Source: an uncultured Prevotellaceae bacterium
GTDB lineage: Bacteria; Bacteroidota; Bacteroidia; Bacteroidales; Bacteroidaceae
Reading direction: 5' to 3'
NCBI GenBank assembly: GCA_900314985.1
Contig: OMXL01000006.1
Coordinates: 1 to 64,000 of the forward strand
Length of the DNA stretch: 64,000 nt
Positions 41,403 through 50,948 of the stretch are shown here, piece after piece (position 1 is the first letter of the stretch; each line of letters begins with the position of its first letter). The notes under the pieces are model-generated. The model was not told where the DNA came from. It saw only the letters and a list, made by a program, of their open reading frames with translations, and did no database searches. Both the position numbers and the translations under genes were made by a program.

Positions 41403-41966
41403 ATGACAGAAGAAGAAAAGGTAAACCAGGAAGAAACAATAGTCAACGATTCAGTCGCTGACGAAGAAACAGTCAAGGAAGCTACCAAAGAGGCAGAGGA
41501 ACCTGCAGAAGAGAAAGACCCGCTGGAGGCTGCCAAGGCAGAGATAGAAGAGTTGAAAACCCAGATGTTGTACAAAACTGCTGAGTTTGATAACTACCGC
41601 AAGCGCACACTGAAGGAGAAGACCGAGCTCATCCTTAATGGTGGCGAGAAGGCCGTAACGGCTGTGCTTCCTGTCATCGACGATATGGAACGCGCCATCG
41701 AGAATGGCGCTAAGACCGATGACCCTGCCGTCCTGCGTGAGGGCATGGAGCTCATCTACAACAAGTTCATCAAGGCACTCGAAGGCCTGGGCGTGAAGAA
41801 GATGGATACGACCGATGCCGACTTCGACACCGACCTGCACGAGGCTGTAGCAATGGTTCCCGGTATGGGCGACGACAAGAAAGGTAAGGTCATCGACTGC
41901 CTGCAGACTGGTTATATGTTGAACGATAAAGTAATCCGCCACGCCAAAGTGGCAGTAGGACAATAA
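41403..41966 (+). CDS. grpE: Nucleotide exchange factor GrpE
   Basis: GrpE releases ADP from DnaK. The 187-aa protein has an acidic N-terminus ([14 protein letters not shown], about 1-45), a long coiled-coil helix ([22 protein letters not shown], about 40-62), [10 protein letters not shown] and the beta-domain core [20 protein letters not shown] and [19 protein letters not shown] near the end. Its stop codon shares one base with the dnaJ start (TAATG), so the pair is translationally coupled. dnaK is not in the window. The identification is firm. Confidence 0.97.
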   Translation: MTEEEKVNQEETIVNDSVADEETVKEATKEAEEPAEEKDPLEAAKAEIEELKTQMLYKTAEFDNYRKRTLKEKTELILNGGEKAVTAVLPVIDDMERAIENGAKTDDPAVLREGMELIYNKFIKALEGLGVKKMDTTDADFDTDLHEAVAMVPGMGDDKKGKVIDCLQTGYMLNDKVIRHAKVAVGQ

Positions 41967-43126
41967 TGGCACAAAAACGAGACTATTATGAGGTGCTTGG
42001 TGTTGACAAGAACGCCACAGAAGACCAGATAAAGAAGGCGTATCGCACCATCGCCATCAAATATCACCCTGACCGTAACCCCGGCAACAAAGAGGCCGAA
42101 GAGAAATTCAAGGAGGCCGCAGAGGCCTACGACGTGCTGCACGACCCGCAGAAGCGTCAGCAGTACGACCAGTTCGGATTCAACGGACCGGGTATGGGCG
42201 GTGGCTTCGGAGGTTTCGGTGGCGCTTCCATGAACATGGACGACATCTTCTCCATGTTCGGCGACATCTTCGGTGGCCGTGCAGGAGGTTTTGGAGGCTT
42301 TGGCGGTGGTAGCCGTGGTCCCCAGAAGCACCGTGGCTCTGACCTTCGCCTGAAGGTGAGACTCTCACTGGAGGAGATTGCCCACGGTGTTACCAAGAAG
42401 TTTAAGGTTCGCAAGGATATCACCTGCTCCCACTGTCACGGCTCAGGTGCCGAGGCTGGCAGTACCAACGACCAGTGTCCTACGTGTCACGGTTCAGGTG
42501 TCATCACCCACACCACGCAGAGCATCTTCGGTATGATGCAGACACAGGGCGTTTGTCCTACCTGTGGCGGTGAGGGTACCGTCATCAAGAACAAGTGTCA
42601 CGAGTGTGGCGGTTCTGGCGTCGTCAAGGGCGAAGAGGTAGTCGAGATTACCATTCCTGCTGGTGTTGCCGAGGGTATGATTGTCAACGTTCCCGGTAAG
42701 GGTAATGCCGGACGCCACAAGGGTATCAACGGCGACATCCAGGTATTCATCGAGGAAGAGCCCAACGACACCTTCATCCGCGACGACAACGACTTGATAT
42801 ACAACCTGCTGCTCGACTTCCCCACAGCGGCATTGGGTGGCGAGGTAGAGATACCGACCATCGAAGGCAACAAGCTGAAGGTGAAGATGGAGCCCGGCAC
42901 CCAGCCAGGCAAGACGATGCGCCTGCGTGGCAAGGGACTACCTGCCGTACAAGGTTACGGACGTGGCAATGGCGACCTCGTCGTCAACGTCAGCGTATAT
43001 GTTCCCAAAACCTTGACGAAGGAAGAGAAGACGGCCATTGAACAGTTCCGTGACAGCGACAACTTCAAGGGCGACGCAGACACCAAGCGCTCTATCTTCC
43101 AGAAGTTCAAGAATTATTTCAGTTAA
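41966..43126 (+). CDS. dnaJ: Chaperone protein DnaJ
   Basis: DnaJ (386 aa) delivers substrates to DnaK and stimulates its ATPase. The J domain occupies residues 1-70 with the HPD motif in [10 protein letters not shown] Gly/Phe-rich region follows (about 75-120, with GGGFGGFGG). The zinc-finger domain has four CxxCxGxG repeats: [24 protein letters not shown] and CHECGGSG (about 150-215). The C-terminal substrate-binding domains complete the type I architecture. It follows grpE with a 1-nt overlap. Confidence 0.98.
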   Translation: MAQKRDYYEVLGVDKNATEDQIKKAYRTIAIKYHPDRNPGNKEAEEKFKEAAEAYDVLHDPQKRQQYDQFGFNGPGMGGGFGGFGGASMNMDDIFSMFGDIFGGRAGGFGGFGGGSRGPQKHRGSDLRLKVRLSLEEIAHGVTKKFKVRKDITCSHCHGSGAEAGSTNDQCPTCHGSGVITHTTQSIFGMMQTQGVCPTCGGEGTVIKNKCHECGGSGVVKGEEVVEITIPAGVAEGMIVNVPGKGNAGRHKGINGDIQVFIEEEPNDTFIRDDNDLIYNLLLDFPTAALGGEVEIPTIEGNKLKVKMEPGTQPGKTMRLRGKGLPAVQGYGRGNGDLVVNVSVYVPKTLTKEEKTAIEQFRDSDNFKGDADTKRSIFQKFKNYFS

Positions 43127-43171
43127 ACTTAATAGTAGGTTGCGACTCAGTTGCAACAAACAATTACCGCC

Positions 43172-44488
43172 ATGACGTATCAAGAGACTTGCCAATACCT
43201 CTTCAACCAGATGCCCATGTTCGAACGACAGGGCGATGCAGGTTACAAGGAGGGACTGACCAATACCCTGTTGCTCGACGAGCATTTGGGACACCCACAT
43301 CAGTCGTATGCCACTATTCATATTGCCGGCACCAATGGCAAAGGCTCTTGTTCGCATACCATTGCAGCCATCCTGCAGGAGTGCGGCTATAAGGTTGGAC
43401 TCTACACATCACCGCATCTGGTGGACTTCCGTGAGCGCATCCGCGTCAATGGACAGCCCATCAGCGAGCTCTATGTCACACAGTTCGTAGAGCGTGAGCG
43501 TGCCTTCTTCGAACCGCTGCACCCCTCCTTCTTTGAGGTGACGACGGCAATGGCCTTCCAGTATTTCAAAGACCAGCACGTTGACATTGCCGTCATCGAA
43601 GTGGGTCTCGGTGGTCGCCTCGACTGTACGAACATTATCACCCCCATCGTCTCTATCATCACCAATATCAGCTTTGATCACACCCAGTATCTGGGCGACA
43701 CGCTGGCCAAGATTGCCGCTGAGAAGGCTGGTATTATTAAAAGAGGTGTATCGGTAGTGATTGGTGAGGCCAACGAGGAGACGCGTCCCGTCTTCGAGGC
43801 CAAAGCGAAGGAAATGAATGCGCCTATCGTCTTTGCTGAAGACTATCAGGAGGTCATCTCTGCCGACAGTCTTCCAGGAGGCGGCATGCTATACCATACC
43901 CGCAATAATGGTATCTTGCACGGAGATCTCAGCGGTGCCTATCAGGTCAAAAACATGAATACGGTCATGTGTGTCGCCTTCCACTTGGGCATGATAGGCT
44001 ACCTCAGCATCTGCGAGAAGCCAGAGAACCAAGAGAAATGTCGCTTTGAATTTCAGCGTGCCATCGAACACGTTACCACTACAACAGGACTGATGGGTCG
44101 TTGGCAGATTATGCAACAGAACCCCAGAGTGGTGTGTGACACTGGACACAATGTCGGCGGCTGGCAATATCTCTCTAAGCAACTGCAGCAGCAACAATGT
44201 CGCCAAATGCATATTATATTTGGTATGGTCAGTGACAAAGACCTTGACGGAGTGTTGCAACTGTTACCAAAGAAAGCCATATACTATTTTACCAAGGCCG
44301 ACAACAAACGAGCCATTAACGAGGCCGATTTACAGCTACAAGCAGCTAAACATGGACTGCTGGGAGAACGCTACCCTACTGTGCGTGAAGCATATACGCA
44401 ATGTATGAAGAATGCACTACGCGATGATTTTGTCTTCGTTGGTGGTAGTTCTTATGTAGTGGGCGATTTTCTTAAAATATTCAAATAG
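43172..44488 (+). CDS. folC: Folylpolyglutamate synthase / dihydrofolate synthase
   Basis: FolC adds glutamate to dihydropteroate and to folates. With the ATG at 43172 the protein has 438 aa; a TTG 21 nt upstream would add seven residues and is less likely. The ATP-binding P-loop of the Mur-ligase family is seen in HIAGTNGKGSCSHTIAAIL (near residue 50), followed by VGLYTSPHLVDFRERI, the signature of FolC. Others are VGLGGRLDCTN, SFDHTQYLGDTL.KIA and VCDTGHNVGG. A folK-like gene 3.5 kb upstream belongs to the same pathway but to another transcript. Confidence 0.96.
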   Translation: MTYQETCQYLFNQMPMFERQGDAGYKEGLTNTLLLDEHLGHPHQSYATIHIAGTNGKGSCSHTIAAILQECGYKVGLYTSPHLVDFRERIRVNGQPISELYVTQFVERERAFFEPLHPSFFEVTTAMAFQYFKDQHVDIAVIEVGLGGRLDCTNIITPIVSIITNISFDHTQYLGDTLAKIAAEKAGIIKRGVSVVIGEANEETRPVFEAKAKEMNAPIVFAEDYQEVISADSLPGGGMLYHTRNNGILHGDLSGAYQVKNMNTVMCVAFHLGMIGYLSICEKPENQEKCRFEFQRAIEHVTTTTGLMGRWQIMQQNPRVVCDTGHNVGGWQYLSKQLQQQQCRQMHIIFGMVSDKDLDGVLQLLPKKAIYYFTKADNKRAINEADLQLQAAKHGLLGERYPTVREAYTQCMKNALRDDFVFVGGSSYVVGDFLKIFK

Positions 44489-44595
44489 TATTCAATTAGT
44501 CGTGTTTTAACGTTTTTTTTCGCACTTCATTCGTCATTGTCATTTATTTTTAGTTACTTTGCAAGTAGATTTTCGTAACTAAAACCAGTTAGATT

Positions 44596-45687
44596 ATGAC
44601 AAACATTACAGAAAATGCGAATTTGAGTGGTCTGAAGAGAGAAAACTTCCAGACCACGATCAACGGTAAGAAGACCGACCTGTACATCCTTCGTAACCGT
44701 AAGGGCTATGAGGTAGCCATCTCTAACTATGGTGGTGCCATTATGGCCATCATGGTGCCCGACAAGGATGGTAACGTTGCTAACGTTATCCAGGGTCACG
44801 ATAGTATCCAACAACTCACCAGCGGCAACGAGCCCTACCTCTCTACTTTGATTGGTCGCTGGGGCAACCGTATCTGCAAGGGGCAGTTCACGCTGAACGG
44901 CAAGGAGTACCAACTGGCACTCAACGACGGCCCCAACCACCTGCACGGCGGTAAGAAGGGCTTCAATGCCAAGGTATGGGAAGCTCGTCAGATGGGTCCC
45001 CGCTCACTGGCTCTGCATCGTATCTCTTCATACGGTGAGGAAGGCTATACAGGTGAGTTGGATGTTACCGTAGAGTACACCTTTACTGACCAGAACGAAC
45101 TCGTCATCGAGTATCTGGCAACCACCAACAAGAAGACTATCGTCAACCTGACGCACCACGCCTTCTTCTGCCTGCAAGGTGCCGCCAATCCTACTCCTAC
45201 TATTGAGGAGCAGCTCTGCGAGATCAATGCCGACTTCTATCTGCCTACTGATGATACCGCTATTCCTACCGGTGAGATTCTGAAGGTGGCTGGTACTCCA
45301 TTCGACTTCCGCACGCCAAAGAGCTTTGGCAAGGAGATCGAGGCTGACAACGAGCAGATTAAGTTCGGTCACGGCTACGACCACAACTACGTGCTCAACA
45401 AGAAGGAAGAGGGCGAGTTGTCATTTGCTGCACGCATCACCGATCCTAAGAGCGGTCGTACGCTGGAGTGCTACACCACAGAGCCAGGCTTGCAGCTCTA
45501 TACAGCAAACTTCGCTACGGGTTACAAGGGCGCCAACGGTTGCACCTTCCCACGTCGTTCTGCCGTTTGTCTGGAAGCACAGCACTTCCCCGACACTCCT
45601 AACCGTCCCTACTTCCCCTCAGTAGTGCTGAATCCAGGAGAGCAGTACAAGCAGAAGACTATCTATCGTTTTGGTGTAACTAAATAA
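44596..45687 (+). CDS. galM: Aldose 1-epimerase (galactose mutarotase)
   Basis: The enzyme interconverts alpha and beta anomers of galactose and glucose, feeding galactokinase. The 363-aa protein has LIGRWGNRICKGQFTLNGK (about 76-94), HLHGGKKGFNAKVW with the binding His (about 115), NLTHHAFFCL with the catalytic His near 185, GYDHNYVLN and the catalytic Glu region TTEPGLQLYTANF near 297. No signal peptide, so it is cytoplasmic. galK follows 21 nt downstream, so they form a galactose operon. A -7-like TTACTTTG lies at 44554-44561. Confidence 0.96.
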   Translation: MTNITENANLSGLKRENFQTTINGKKTDLYILRNRKGYEVAISNYGGAIMAIMVPDKDGNVANVIQGHDSIQQLTSGNEPYLSTLIGRWGNRICKGQFTLNGKEYQLALNDGPNHLHGGKKGFNAKVWEARQMGPRSLALHRISSYGEEGYTGELDVTVEYTFTDQNELVIEYLATTNKKTIVNLTHHAFFCLQGAANPTPTIEEQLCEINADFYLPTDDTAIPTGEILKVAGTPFDFRTPKSFGKEIEADNEQIKFGHGYDHNYVLNKKEEGELSFAARITDPKSGRTLECYTTEPGLQLYTANFATGYKGANGCTFPRRSAVCLEAQHFPDTPNRPYFPSVVLNPGEQYKQKTIYRFGVTK

Positions 45688-45708
45688 GCAAAAAGCCCAT
45701 TAATATAT

Positions 45709-46875
45709 ATGATGGACATCGATTTTGTGAGAAGTCGCTTTATTAAGCACTTCGACGGCAAGACCGGACACGTCTATACTTCACCAGGACGCATTAACCT
45801 CATCGGTGAGCATACCGACTACAATGGAGGTTATGTTTTCCCTGGAGCAGTGGACAAAGGTGTTATGGCCGAGATTCGTCCCAATGGTACGGAAGATACC
45901 GTGATGGCATATGCCATCGACCTGAAGGACCGCGTTGACTTCAAACTCTCCGACCCTGATGGTCCTAAGACCTCGTGGGCACGCTATATCTATGGTATAG
46001 CCTTGGAGATGCGCAAGCGCGGAGCCGACGTCAAGGGTTTCAACATTGCCTTTGCTGGTGATGTGCCCCTCGGTGCAGGCATGTCGTCAAGTGCCGCTAT
46101 GGAGAGCTGCTTCGCCTTCGGACTCAACGACCTCTTTGGCGACAATAAGGTCAGCCAGTGGGATATGGTACTGGCCGGACAGGCTACCGAGCACAACTAC
46201 TGTGGTGTCAACTGTGGCATCATGGACCAGTTTGCCAGCGTCTTTGGCAAGTCTGGCTGTCTGATGCGCCTCGATTGTCGCAGTCGTGAGTTCGAATACT
46301 TCCCCTTCAAGCCCGACGGCTATCGCCTCGTACTCCTCGACTCTGTTGTCAAGCACCAGTTGGCTGGTTCGCCCTACAACGATCGTCGCAATTCGTGCGA
46401 GAATGTGGTCAAGCACATTGCTGCCAAGCATCCTGAAGCTAAGTTCGAAACATTGCGCGACTGCACGTGGGAACAGCTGGAAGAGGTCAAGGCAGACATC
46501 AGCGAAGAGGACTATCGCCGTGCCAAGTTTGTGTTAGGCGAGAAAGACCGTGTATTGGCTGTCTGTGATGCACTCAACGAAGGTGACTACGAACGTGTCG
46601 GCGAGCTGATGTACCAGACCCACGAAGGTCTGTCAAAGGACTATGAGGTCAGTTGCGAAGAACTCGACTACCTCAACGAGATAGCCCGCGAGAATGGCGT
46701 CACTGGTTCACGCATTATGGGTGGCGGCTTTGGTGGTTGCACTATCAATCTGGTACGCAACAATCTCTACCGCCAATTCATTGACGACGCCATCAAGCGC
46801 TTTGATGAGAAGTATGGGCATAAGCCTAAGGTATACGACGTCATCATTGGCGACGGATCACGAAAACTATGCTAA
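45709..46875 (+). CDS. galK: Galactokinase
   Basis: It phosphorylates galactose at C1 for the Leloir pathway. The 388-aa protein has the galactokinase signature SPGRINLIGEHTDYNGGYVF near residue 25, the GHMP ATP-binding motif VPLGAGMSSSAAMES near 118, the catalytic Asp in NCGIMDQFASVFGK, and the third motif GGGFGGCTINLV near 340. It is distinct from the second GHMP kinase in the window (48746-49888). It is the last gene before a bidirectional terminator. No galT was seen here. Confidence 0.97.
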   Translation: MMDIDFVRSRFIKHFDGKTGHVYTSPGRINLIGEHTDYNGGYVFPGAVDKGVMAEIRPNGTEDTVMAYAIDLKDRVDFKLSDPDGPKTSWARYIYGIALEMRKRGADVKGFNIAFAGDVPLGAGMSSSAAMESCFAFGLNDLFGDNKVSQWDMVLAGQATEHNYCGVNCGIMDQFASVFGKSGCLMRLDCRSREFEYFPFKPDGYRLVLLDSVVKHQLAGSPYNDRRNSCENVVKHIAAKHPEAKFETLRDCTWEQLEEVKADISEEDYRRAKFVLGEKDRVLAVCDALNEGDYERVGELMYQTHEGLSKDYEVSCEELDYLNEIARENGVTGSRIMGGGFGGCTINLVRNNLYRQFIDDAIKRFDEKYGHKPKVYDVIIGDGSRKLC

Positions 46876-46883
46876 TACAATAA

Positions 46884-46917
46884 TAAAAACCGCTGAACAA
46901 CTATTCAGCGGTTTTTT
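46884..46917. terminator. Bidirectional terminator between galK and the capsule operon
   Basis: AACCGCTGAA (46888-46897) and TTCAGCGGTT (46904-46913) form a perfect 10-bp stem, with A-run before and T-run after, placed between two convergent genes. Confidence 0.9.
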
Positions 46918-46936
46918 ATTGTTTATCATTAGTCCA

Positions 46937-47995
46937 TCAGCAATAGTATTGCTTATACCACTCGGCAAACTTACGGAGTCCTTCTCTCAAAGTAATCTTC
47001 GGTGTAAATCCAAAGTCACGCTCCAGAGCCGTAGCATCAGCATAAGTAGTTGGCACATCTCCTGGCTGCATCGGCACAAGCTTCTTATGAGCCTCGAAGT
47101 CATAGTCCTGAGGAAGAACACCAGCACGTAAAAGTTCCTCTTGTAGTATCTGTACAAAATCCAACAAGTTCTCAGGCTGACCACCACCAATATTATACAC
47201 GGCATAGGGAGGTATGGGAAGACCATCCTCACCTTTCTGCTTGGAAGGAGCACCCTGCATCACACGAACGATACCCTCTACGATATCATCGACATAGGTA
47301 AAGTCGCGACGGCAATTGCCATAATTAAAGATCTGAATAGTCTCACCTTTCAGCAACTTGTTGGTAAAACCAAAGTATGCCATATCAGGACGACCGGCAG
47401 GGCCATAAACGGTAAAAAATCTCAGGCCCGTAGAAGGAATATCATAGAGTTTAGAATAGCAATGAGCCATCAGTTCATTACTCTTCTTCGTGGCAGCATA
47501 GAGGGATACAGGATTATCCACACGGTCGTCAACACTGAATGGAACCTTCTTGTTGCCACCATAGACACTCGAAGAGGATGCGTAAACTAAATGCTCTACG
47601 GGATTATTACGACAGGCCTCAAGGATGTTATAGAAACCAATAAGGTTGCTCTGGATATATGCATCTGGATTCGTGATAGAATAGCGCACACCAGCTTGTG
47701 CAGCCAAATTGACTACGACCTGAGGATTATAGTTCTTAAACAGTTCATCAATGGTATCTTTCGAGGCAATGTCGCCTTTCACAAAGACATACTTGATATC
47801 CTCAGGAACATGACTCTCAATCTCTTTCAAGCGCCATTCCTTAAGACTGACATCATAGTAGTCGTTCATATTGTCAATGCCAATGATAGTGGCACCTTTA
47901 ATATCTTTAAAAAGACGCTTTACGAGATTAGAACCGATGAAACCGGCACTACCAGTGACCAGAATGGTCTTTTTATTCAAATCAATCTTTTCCAT
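46937..47995 (-). CDS. UDP-glucuronate 4-epimerase-like SDR enzyme
   Basis: This 352-aa extended short-chain dehydrogenase has the NAD-binding ILVTGSAGFIGSNLVKRL (near residue 11), the loop IGIDNMNDYYDVSLKEWRL that is typical of UDP-glucuronate epimerases (CapI/GAE), the active-site YAATKKSNE (YxxxK) and the later FGFTPKITLREGLRKFAEW. The reaction interconverts UDP-glucuronate and UDP-galacturonate. It is the last gene of the capsule operon, 3 nt after the nucleotidyltransferase, and would either supply UDP-GalA or feed salvaged UDP-GalA into UDP-GlcA. Confidence 0.92.
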   Translation of the reverse strand: MEKIDLNKKTILVTGSAGFIGSNLVKRLFKDIKGATIIGIDNMNDYYDVSLKEWRLKEIESHVPEDIKYVFVKGDIASKDTIDELFKNYNPQVVVNLAAQAGVRYSITNPDAYIQSNLIGFYNILEACRNNPVEHLVYASSSSVYGGNKKVPFSVDDRVDNPVSLYAATKKSNELMAHCYSKLYDIPSTGLRFFTVYGPAGRPDMAYFGFTNKLLKGETIQIFNYGNCRRDFTYVDDIVEGIVRVMQGAPSKQKGEDGLPIPPYAVYNIGGGQPENLLDFVQILQEELLRAGVLPQDYDFEAHKKLVPMQPGDVPTTYADATALERDFGFTPKITLREGLRKFAEWYKQYYC

Positions 47996-47998
47996 ATT

Positions 47999-48733
47999 CT
48001 ATTTTCCGTATTTTTCTACTGCCTCATAATAGGTATCCAGACTACCAATATCGAAACGACCAGCACTCATAGGCCAGGCATGCATCGTAGTATGCTCTAC
48101 CATATAGTGTGCCAGATTACCGGGTGCATCCTTACCACAACCATTCTCCACAGAGTGACGAACAATGTTCAAATCTTTCTTTTGATAGATGTAGAAAGGA
48201 GGAACTGCCCAATGACTCTTGGGCACCTGAGGTTTTTCTTCCATACCTAATACACGCATATTGTCATCCAACTCCACCACACCAGTACGCTGCAGTTTCT
48301 CTATCGAAGGTTGTTCATGGCACATAATGCAACTGGAACCCTTCTCTTTGGCAAAGTCCACAAATTCCTGAAAGCTGAAGAACAGCAAGTTGTCTGCTGC
48401 CACCACCAACAGATCATCATTGATATTCAGTTTATTCATTGCAAACAAAAGGTCACATACAGCTCCCAGTCGAGTATCGTTTGTCTCAGTACCATCGTCA
48501 ACAATGGTAATGGGTTTTGTATAATGCTGATCTTTTGTCCACTTCTCAAAGATTGGTGCAAACTTATGGTTCGTGACAATGACGTGTTCATCAATTTCCG
48601 GTATCCGGTCAATGTCATCGAGCATACGACCTAGAATGGTATTCTCTCCTATTATCAAAAGTGGTTTCGGAAAGTTCTTAGTCAACTCCCCTAACCTTGT
48701 GGCATAGCCGGCAGCAATAACGATATTTTTCAT
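47999..48733 (-). CDS. Sugar-1-phosphate nucleotidyltransferase
   Basis: This 244-aa protein has the nucleotidyltransferase start IVIAAGYATRLGELTKNFPKP (a variant of GxGTRL-KxxPKP), the sugar-binding VVAADNLLFF and FDIGSLDTYYEAVEKYG at the end, without the hexapeptide-repeat domain of GlmU. It would join a sugar 1-phosphate with NTP to form an NDP-sugar. Its position between a GHMP kinase (12 nt upstream) and a UDP-uronate epimerase (3 nt downstream) suggests a uronic acid 1-phosphate and UTP as substrates; this is inferred, not shown by the sequence. Confidence 0.82.
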   Translation of the reverse strand: MKNIVIAAGYATRLGELTKNFPKPLLIIGENTILGRMLDDIDRIPEIDEHVIVTNHKFAPIFEKWTKDQHYTKPITIVDDGTETNDTRLGAVCDLLFAMNKLNINDDLLVVAADNLLFFSFQEFVDFAKEKGSSCIMCHEQPSIEKLQRTGVVELDDNMRVLGMEEKPQVPKSHWAVPPFYIYQKKDLNIVRHSVENGCGKDAPGNLAHYMVEHTTMHAWPMSAGRFDIGSLDTYYEAVEKYGK

Positions 48734-48745
48734 ATTCTTTTTATT

Positions 48746-49888
48746 CTATACAAATCTCGCTCCATCATCTGGCTTTACCCAAAACACCTGGAATGTCTTC
48801 TCATATTCTGGGAACTGGTCGAGATAACGCTCCGTAAGCACTTTCTCTATTTCTTCTTTATGAGCAGGATCGACCATAGCTACACATGCTCCCTTGAAAC
48901 CAGCTCCCGAAAAGCGGCCACCATAGACACCTGGGAGCGAACGCATAATTTCGTAGATGGCGATAAGCTCAGGAGAGCCACACTCATAGTTATGAATAGA
49001 ACTTTCACAGGAATCGAAAGAGAGTTTTCCAAACAGTTTCAGATTACCTGTTTCCCATGCTGTCACTCCTTGGCGTACACGACGATACTCCGAATAGAAG
49101 TGCTCTGCCCGACGAGCAAAACGCGCAGGCATAGCGATGCGTGTCTTGTCAAACGTTGCCTTAGGGATATCACGCAAGAAAGTCTTATCGAAAGTTTTCA
49201 AGGGCTGCTCCGTATAAGCCAACATGTTCCAAGCAGCTGTCTTACACTCATACACCCTCAGATTATAATCCGAATTCACCAACGAACGTGTCAGTCCACT
49301 AAAGAAGATACCAATCTCAAACTCAGGCATCTCAGGGTTACGCTTGATGACGCGCCAGTCGTTAGAGTCACAATCCAAGAACAGCAAACCATTCTTTTTC
49401 CCTAACGCAATACATGCCTGGTCTAACAAACCATTGTTCAGTCCGATATACTCGCGCTCAGCTTCCGAAGCAATTTTTACAATCTCAAAAGGTTGTAGTG
49501 TGATATCGTTCGCCCTGGCAAAGGCCATCACATAAGCTATCAGCACAGCAGCACTCGACGAAAGTCCTCCCACAGGCAGCGACCCTTGAATAACACCATT
49601 GATGCCTTTTGATAGTTCAAAACGCTTCCTCAATGCGTATTTAGCACCACGAGCATAGTCACCCCAATGGCGCTCTCGAACCTGTGAGGGCGCATCTATC
49701 TCGAAGTCAACAATCCCTTCAAAGGTCTTTGACTCCAGATGCACATGACTATCGGCAGAGACATTAAACCAAAGGTCAACACCTTTATTGATGGCAAATC
49801 CCGTCACCAGACCATGCTGATGATCAACATGCGCACCCAAAGGGCATACTCTATATGGCGCAAAAATGTGATATTTATAGTTTTCCAT
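48746..49888 (-). CDS. GHMP sugar-1-kinase resembling galacturonokinase
   Basis: This 380-aa protein belongs to the galactokinase superfamily: substrate loop FAPYRVCPLGAHVDHQHG (residues about 9-26), ATP motif SLPVGGLSSSAAVLIA (about 105-120), NGLLDQACIALGKKNGLLFL and GGRFSGAGFKGACVAMVD near 340. In true galactokinases the first motif reads GRxNLIGEHTDY; here it reads PYRVCPLGAHVDHQ. As I remember it, plant galacturonokinase has nearly the same string, and the stretch NLRVYECKTAAWNML and IHNYECGSPELIAIY also recall it. Galacturonic acid is thus the likeliest substrate, giving GalA-1-phosphate. It is followed by the nucleotidyltransferase and epimerase genes. Confidence 0.85.
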   Translation of the reverse strand: MENYKYHIFAPYRVCPLGAHVDHQHGLVTGFAINKGVDLWFNVSADSHVHLESKTFEGIVDFEIDAPSQVRERHWGDYARGAKYALRKRFELSKGINGVIQGSLPVGGLSSSAAVLIAYVMAFARANDITLQPFEIVKIASEAEREYIGLNNGLLDQACIALGKKNGLLFLDCDSNDWRVIKRNPEMPEFEIGIFFSGLTRSLVNSDYNLRVYECKTAAWNMLAYTEQPLKTFDKTFLRDIPKATFDKTRIAMPARFARRAEHFYSEYRRVRQGVTAWETGNLKLFGKLSFDSCESSIHNYECGSPELIAIYEIMRSLPGVYGGRFSGAGFKGACVAMVDPAHKEEIEKVLTERYLDQFPEYEKTFQVFWVKPDDGARFV

Positions 49889-49929
49889 CTTTCATTAAAT
49901 AGTAGGTTACAAAGGGTTGCATCGCAATT

Positions 49930-50112
49930 CTATAGAAGGAATTGCGATGCAACAACAGCGAGCGCCATGAGAATGGCAAGAGTAACAAGACCTATCTTGA
50001 GGCATTTCTCAATCTTCTTACGGGTCTCGATAGCTTGCAACGAGCGTTGTTTAAAAAGGCTCGCACCATCTTTCTTATGATGATGGTGGTGATGATGATG
50101 TTCTTCTGACAT
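49930..50112 (-). CDS. His-rich mini membrane protein of the capsule operon
   Basis: This 60-aa protein begins MSEE followed by eight histidines and KKDGASLFKQRSLQAIE, then one transmembrane helix near the C-terminus (IGLVTLAILMALAVVAS). It starts 7 nt after the Wza stop. I recall similar His-rich mini proteins next to Wza-like genes in Bacteroides, without known function. The basic-amphipathic middle and the poly-His tip would lie on the cytoplasmic face if the positive-inside rule holds. Metal binding or contact with Wzc are guesses. Confidence 0.75.
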   Translation of the reverse strand: MSEEHHHHHHHHKKDGASLFKQRSLQAIETRKKIEKCLKIGLVTLAILMALAVVASQFLL

Positions 50113-50119
50113 AGTGCTC

Positions 50120-50917
50120 TTATTTTAGAATGTTATATAACAGCGAGGTCAGCGAGATCAGAATACTTGTAGCGCTGAACCACAACGTTGTCATGCTACC
50201 CACACTTGAGTTCTGAGCCTTTACCTTATTGGGCTCTACATAAACAACGTCGTTCTGCTGTAAATAATAATAAGGTGAGTTAACAATGTCAGCATCATTC
50301 AAGTTCAGGGTGTGAATCTCCTTCTTACCTGAAGCATCCTTACGAATGAGCTTGACACGATCACGTACACCATAGATGGTAAGGTCACCAGCCTGAGCCA
50401 GAGCCTCAAAGATATTGATTTCTTCACGTGATACCATATAGCTACCCGGACGGGCAACTTCACCCAACACCGAGATAGAATAGCTGGACATGCGTACGGT
50501 GACAATTGGATTCTCACTCTCAGCCAAATAGGGTTGAATCTTCTCCTGAATCAAGCGCTCACATTCGCGTTTAGTAAGTCCTGCTACATGGAGACGACCA
50601 ATAATAGGATAATTAATGCAGCCCTCGGTGTCTACCAGATAAGGCATCAGTGTACCGCCACCAGTAGAAAGTGTACGTCCCTGTTGATAAGCATTCTGCA
50701 TCAACAGATTAAAAGGCAGTGAGGCCTCAGCATTAGTTGTATTAACAGTGATGGTCAACTCGTCCTTAGGCATAATCTTAGCATCGTAGAGATACTTCGA
50801 CTTTTCATAGTTGATTGTATCGCTGTTTTGTAAATAAGCGATGTTCTTAACACTACCGCACGAAGACAAGAGTGCTATGAACAACGATACGGTAAAAAAA
50901 AGACTTAGCTTCTTCAT
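50120..50917 (-). CDS. wza: Polysaccharide export lipoprotein, Wza type
   Basis: The 265-aa protein has a lipoprotein signal with the box LLSSC (Cys at about residue 20) and SVKNIAYLQNSDTI, the usual start of Bacteroidetes Wza proteins. Poly_export and SLBB domains follow: IMPKDELTITV, YPIIGRLHVAGLTKRECERL, VTVRMSSYSISVLGEVARPG and LAQAGDLTIYGVRDRVKLIR, then LQQNDVVYVEPNK. A hydrophobic C-terminal helix (about 243-262) should cross the outer membrane. It works with Wzc in exporting capsule or exopolysaccharide. Confidence 0.94.
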   Translation of the reverse strand: MKKLSLFFTVSLFIALLSSCGSVKNIAYLQNSDTINYEKSKYLYDAKIMPKDELTITVNTTNAEASLPFNLLMQNAYQQGRTLSTGGGTLMPYLVDTEGCINYPIIGRLHVAGLTKRECERLIQEKIQPYLAESENPIVTVRMSSYSISVLGEVARPGSYMVSREEINIFEALAQAGDLTIYGVRDRVKLIRKDASGKKEIHTLNLNDADIVNSPYYYLQQNDVVYVEPNKVKAQNSSVGSMTTLWFSATSILISLTSLLYNILK

Positions 50918-50948
50918 ATACTTGTTATTTATGTTTCAAATGAAAAAA

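Noticed and set aside
43151..43171. TTG start of folC
   Set aside because: The ATG at 43172 directly precedes the conserved MTYQETCQYL start; TTG starts are not needed.
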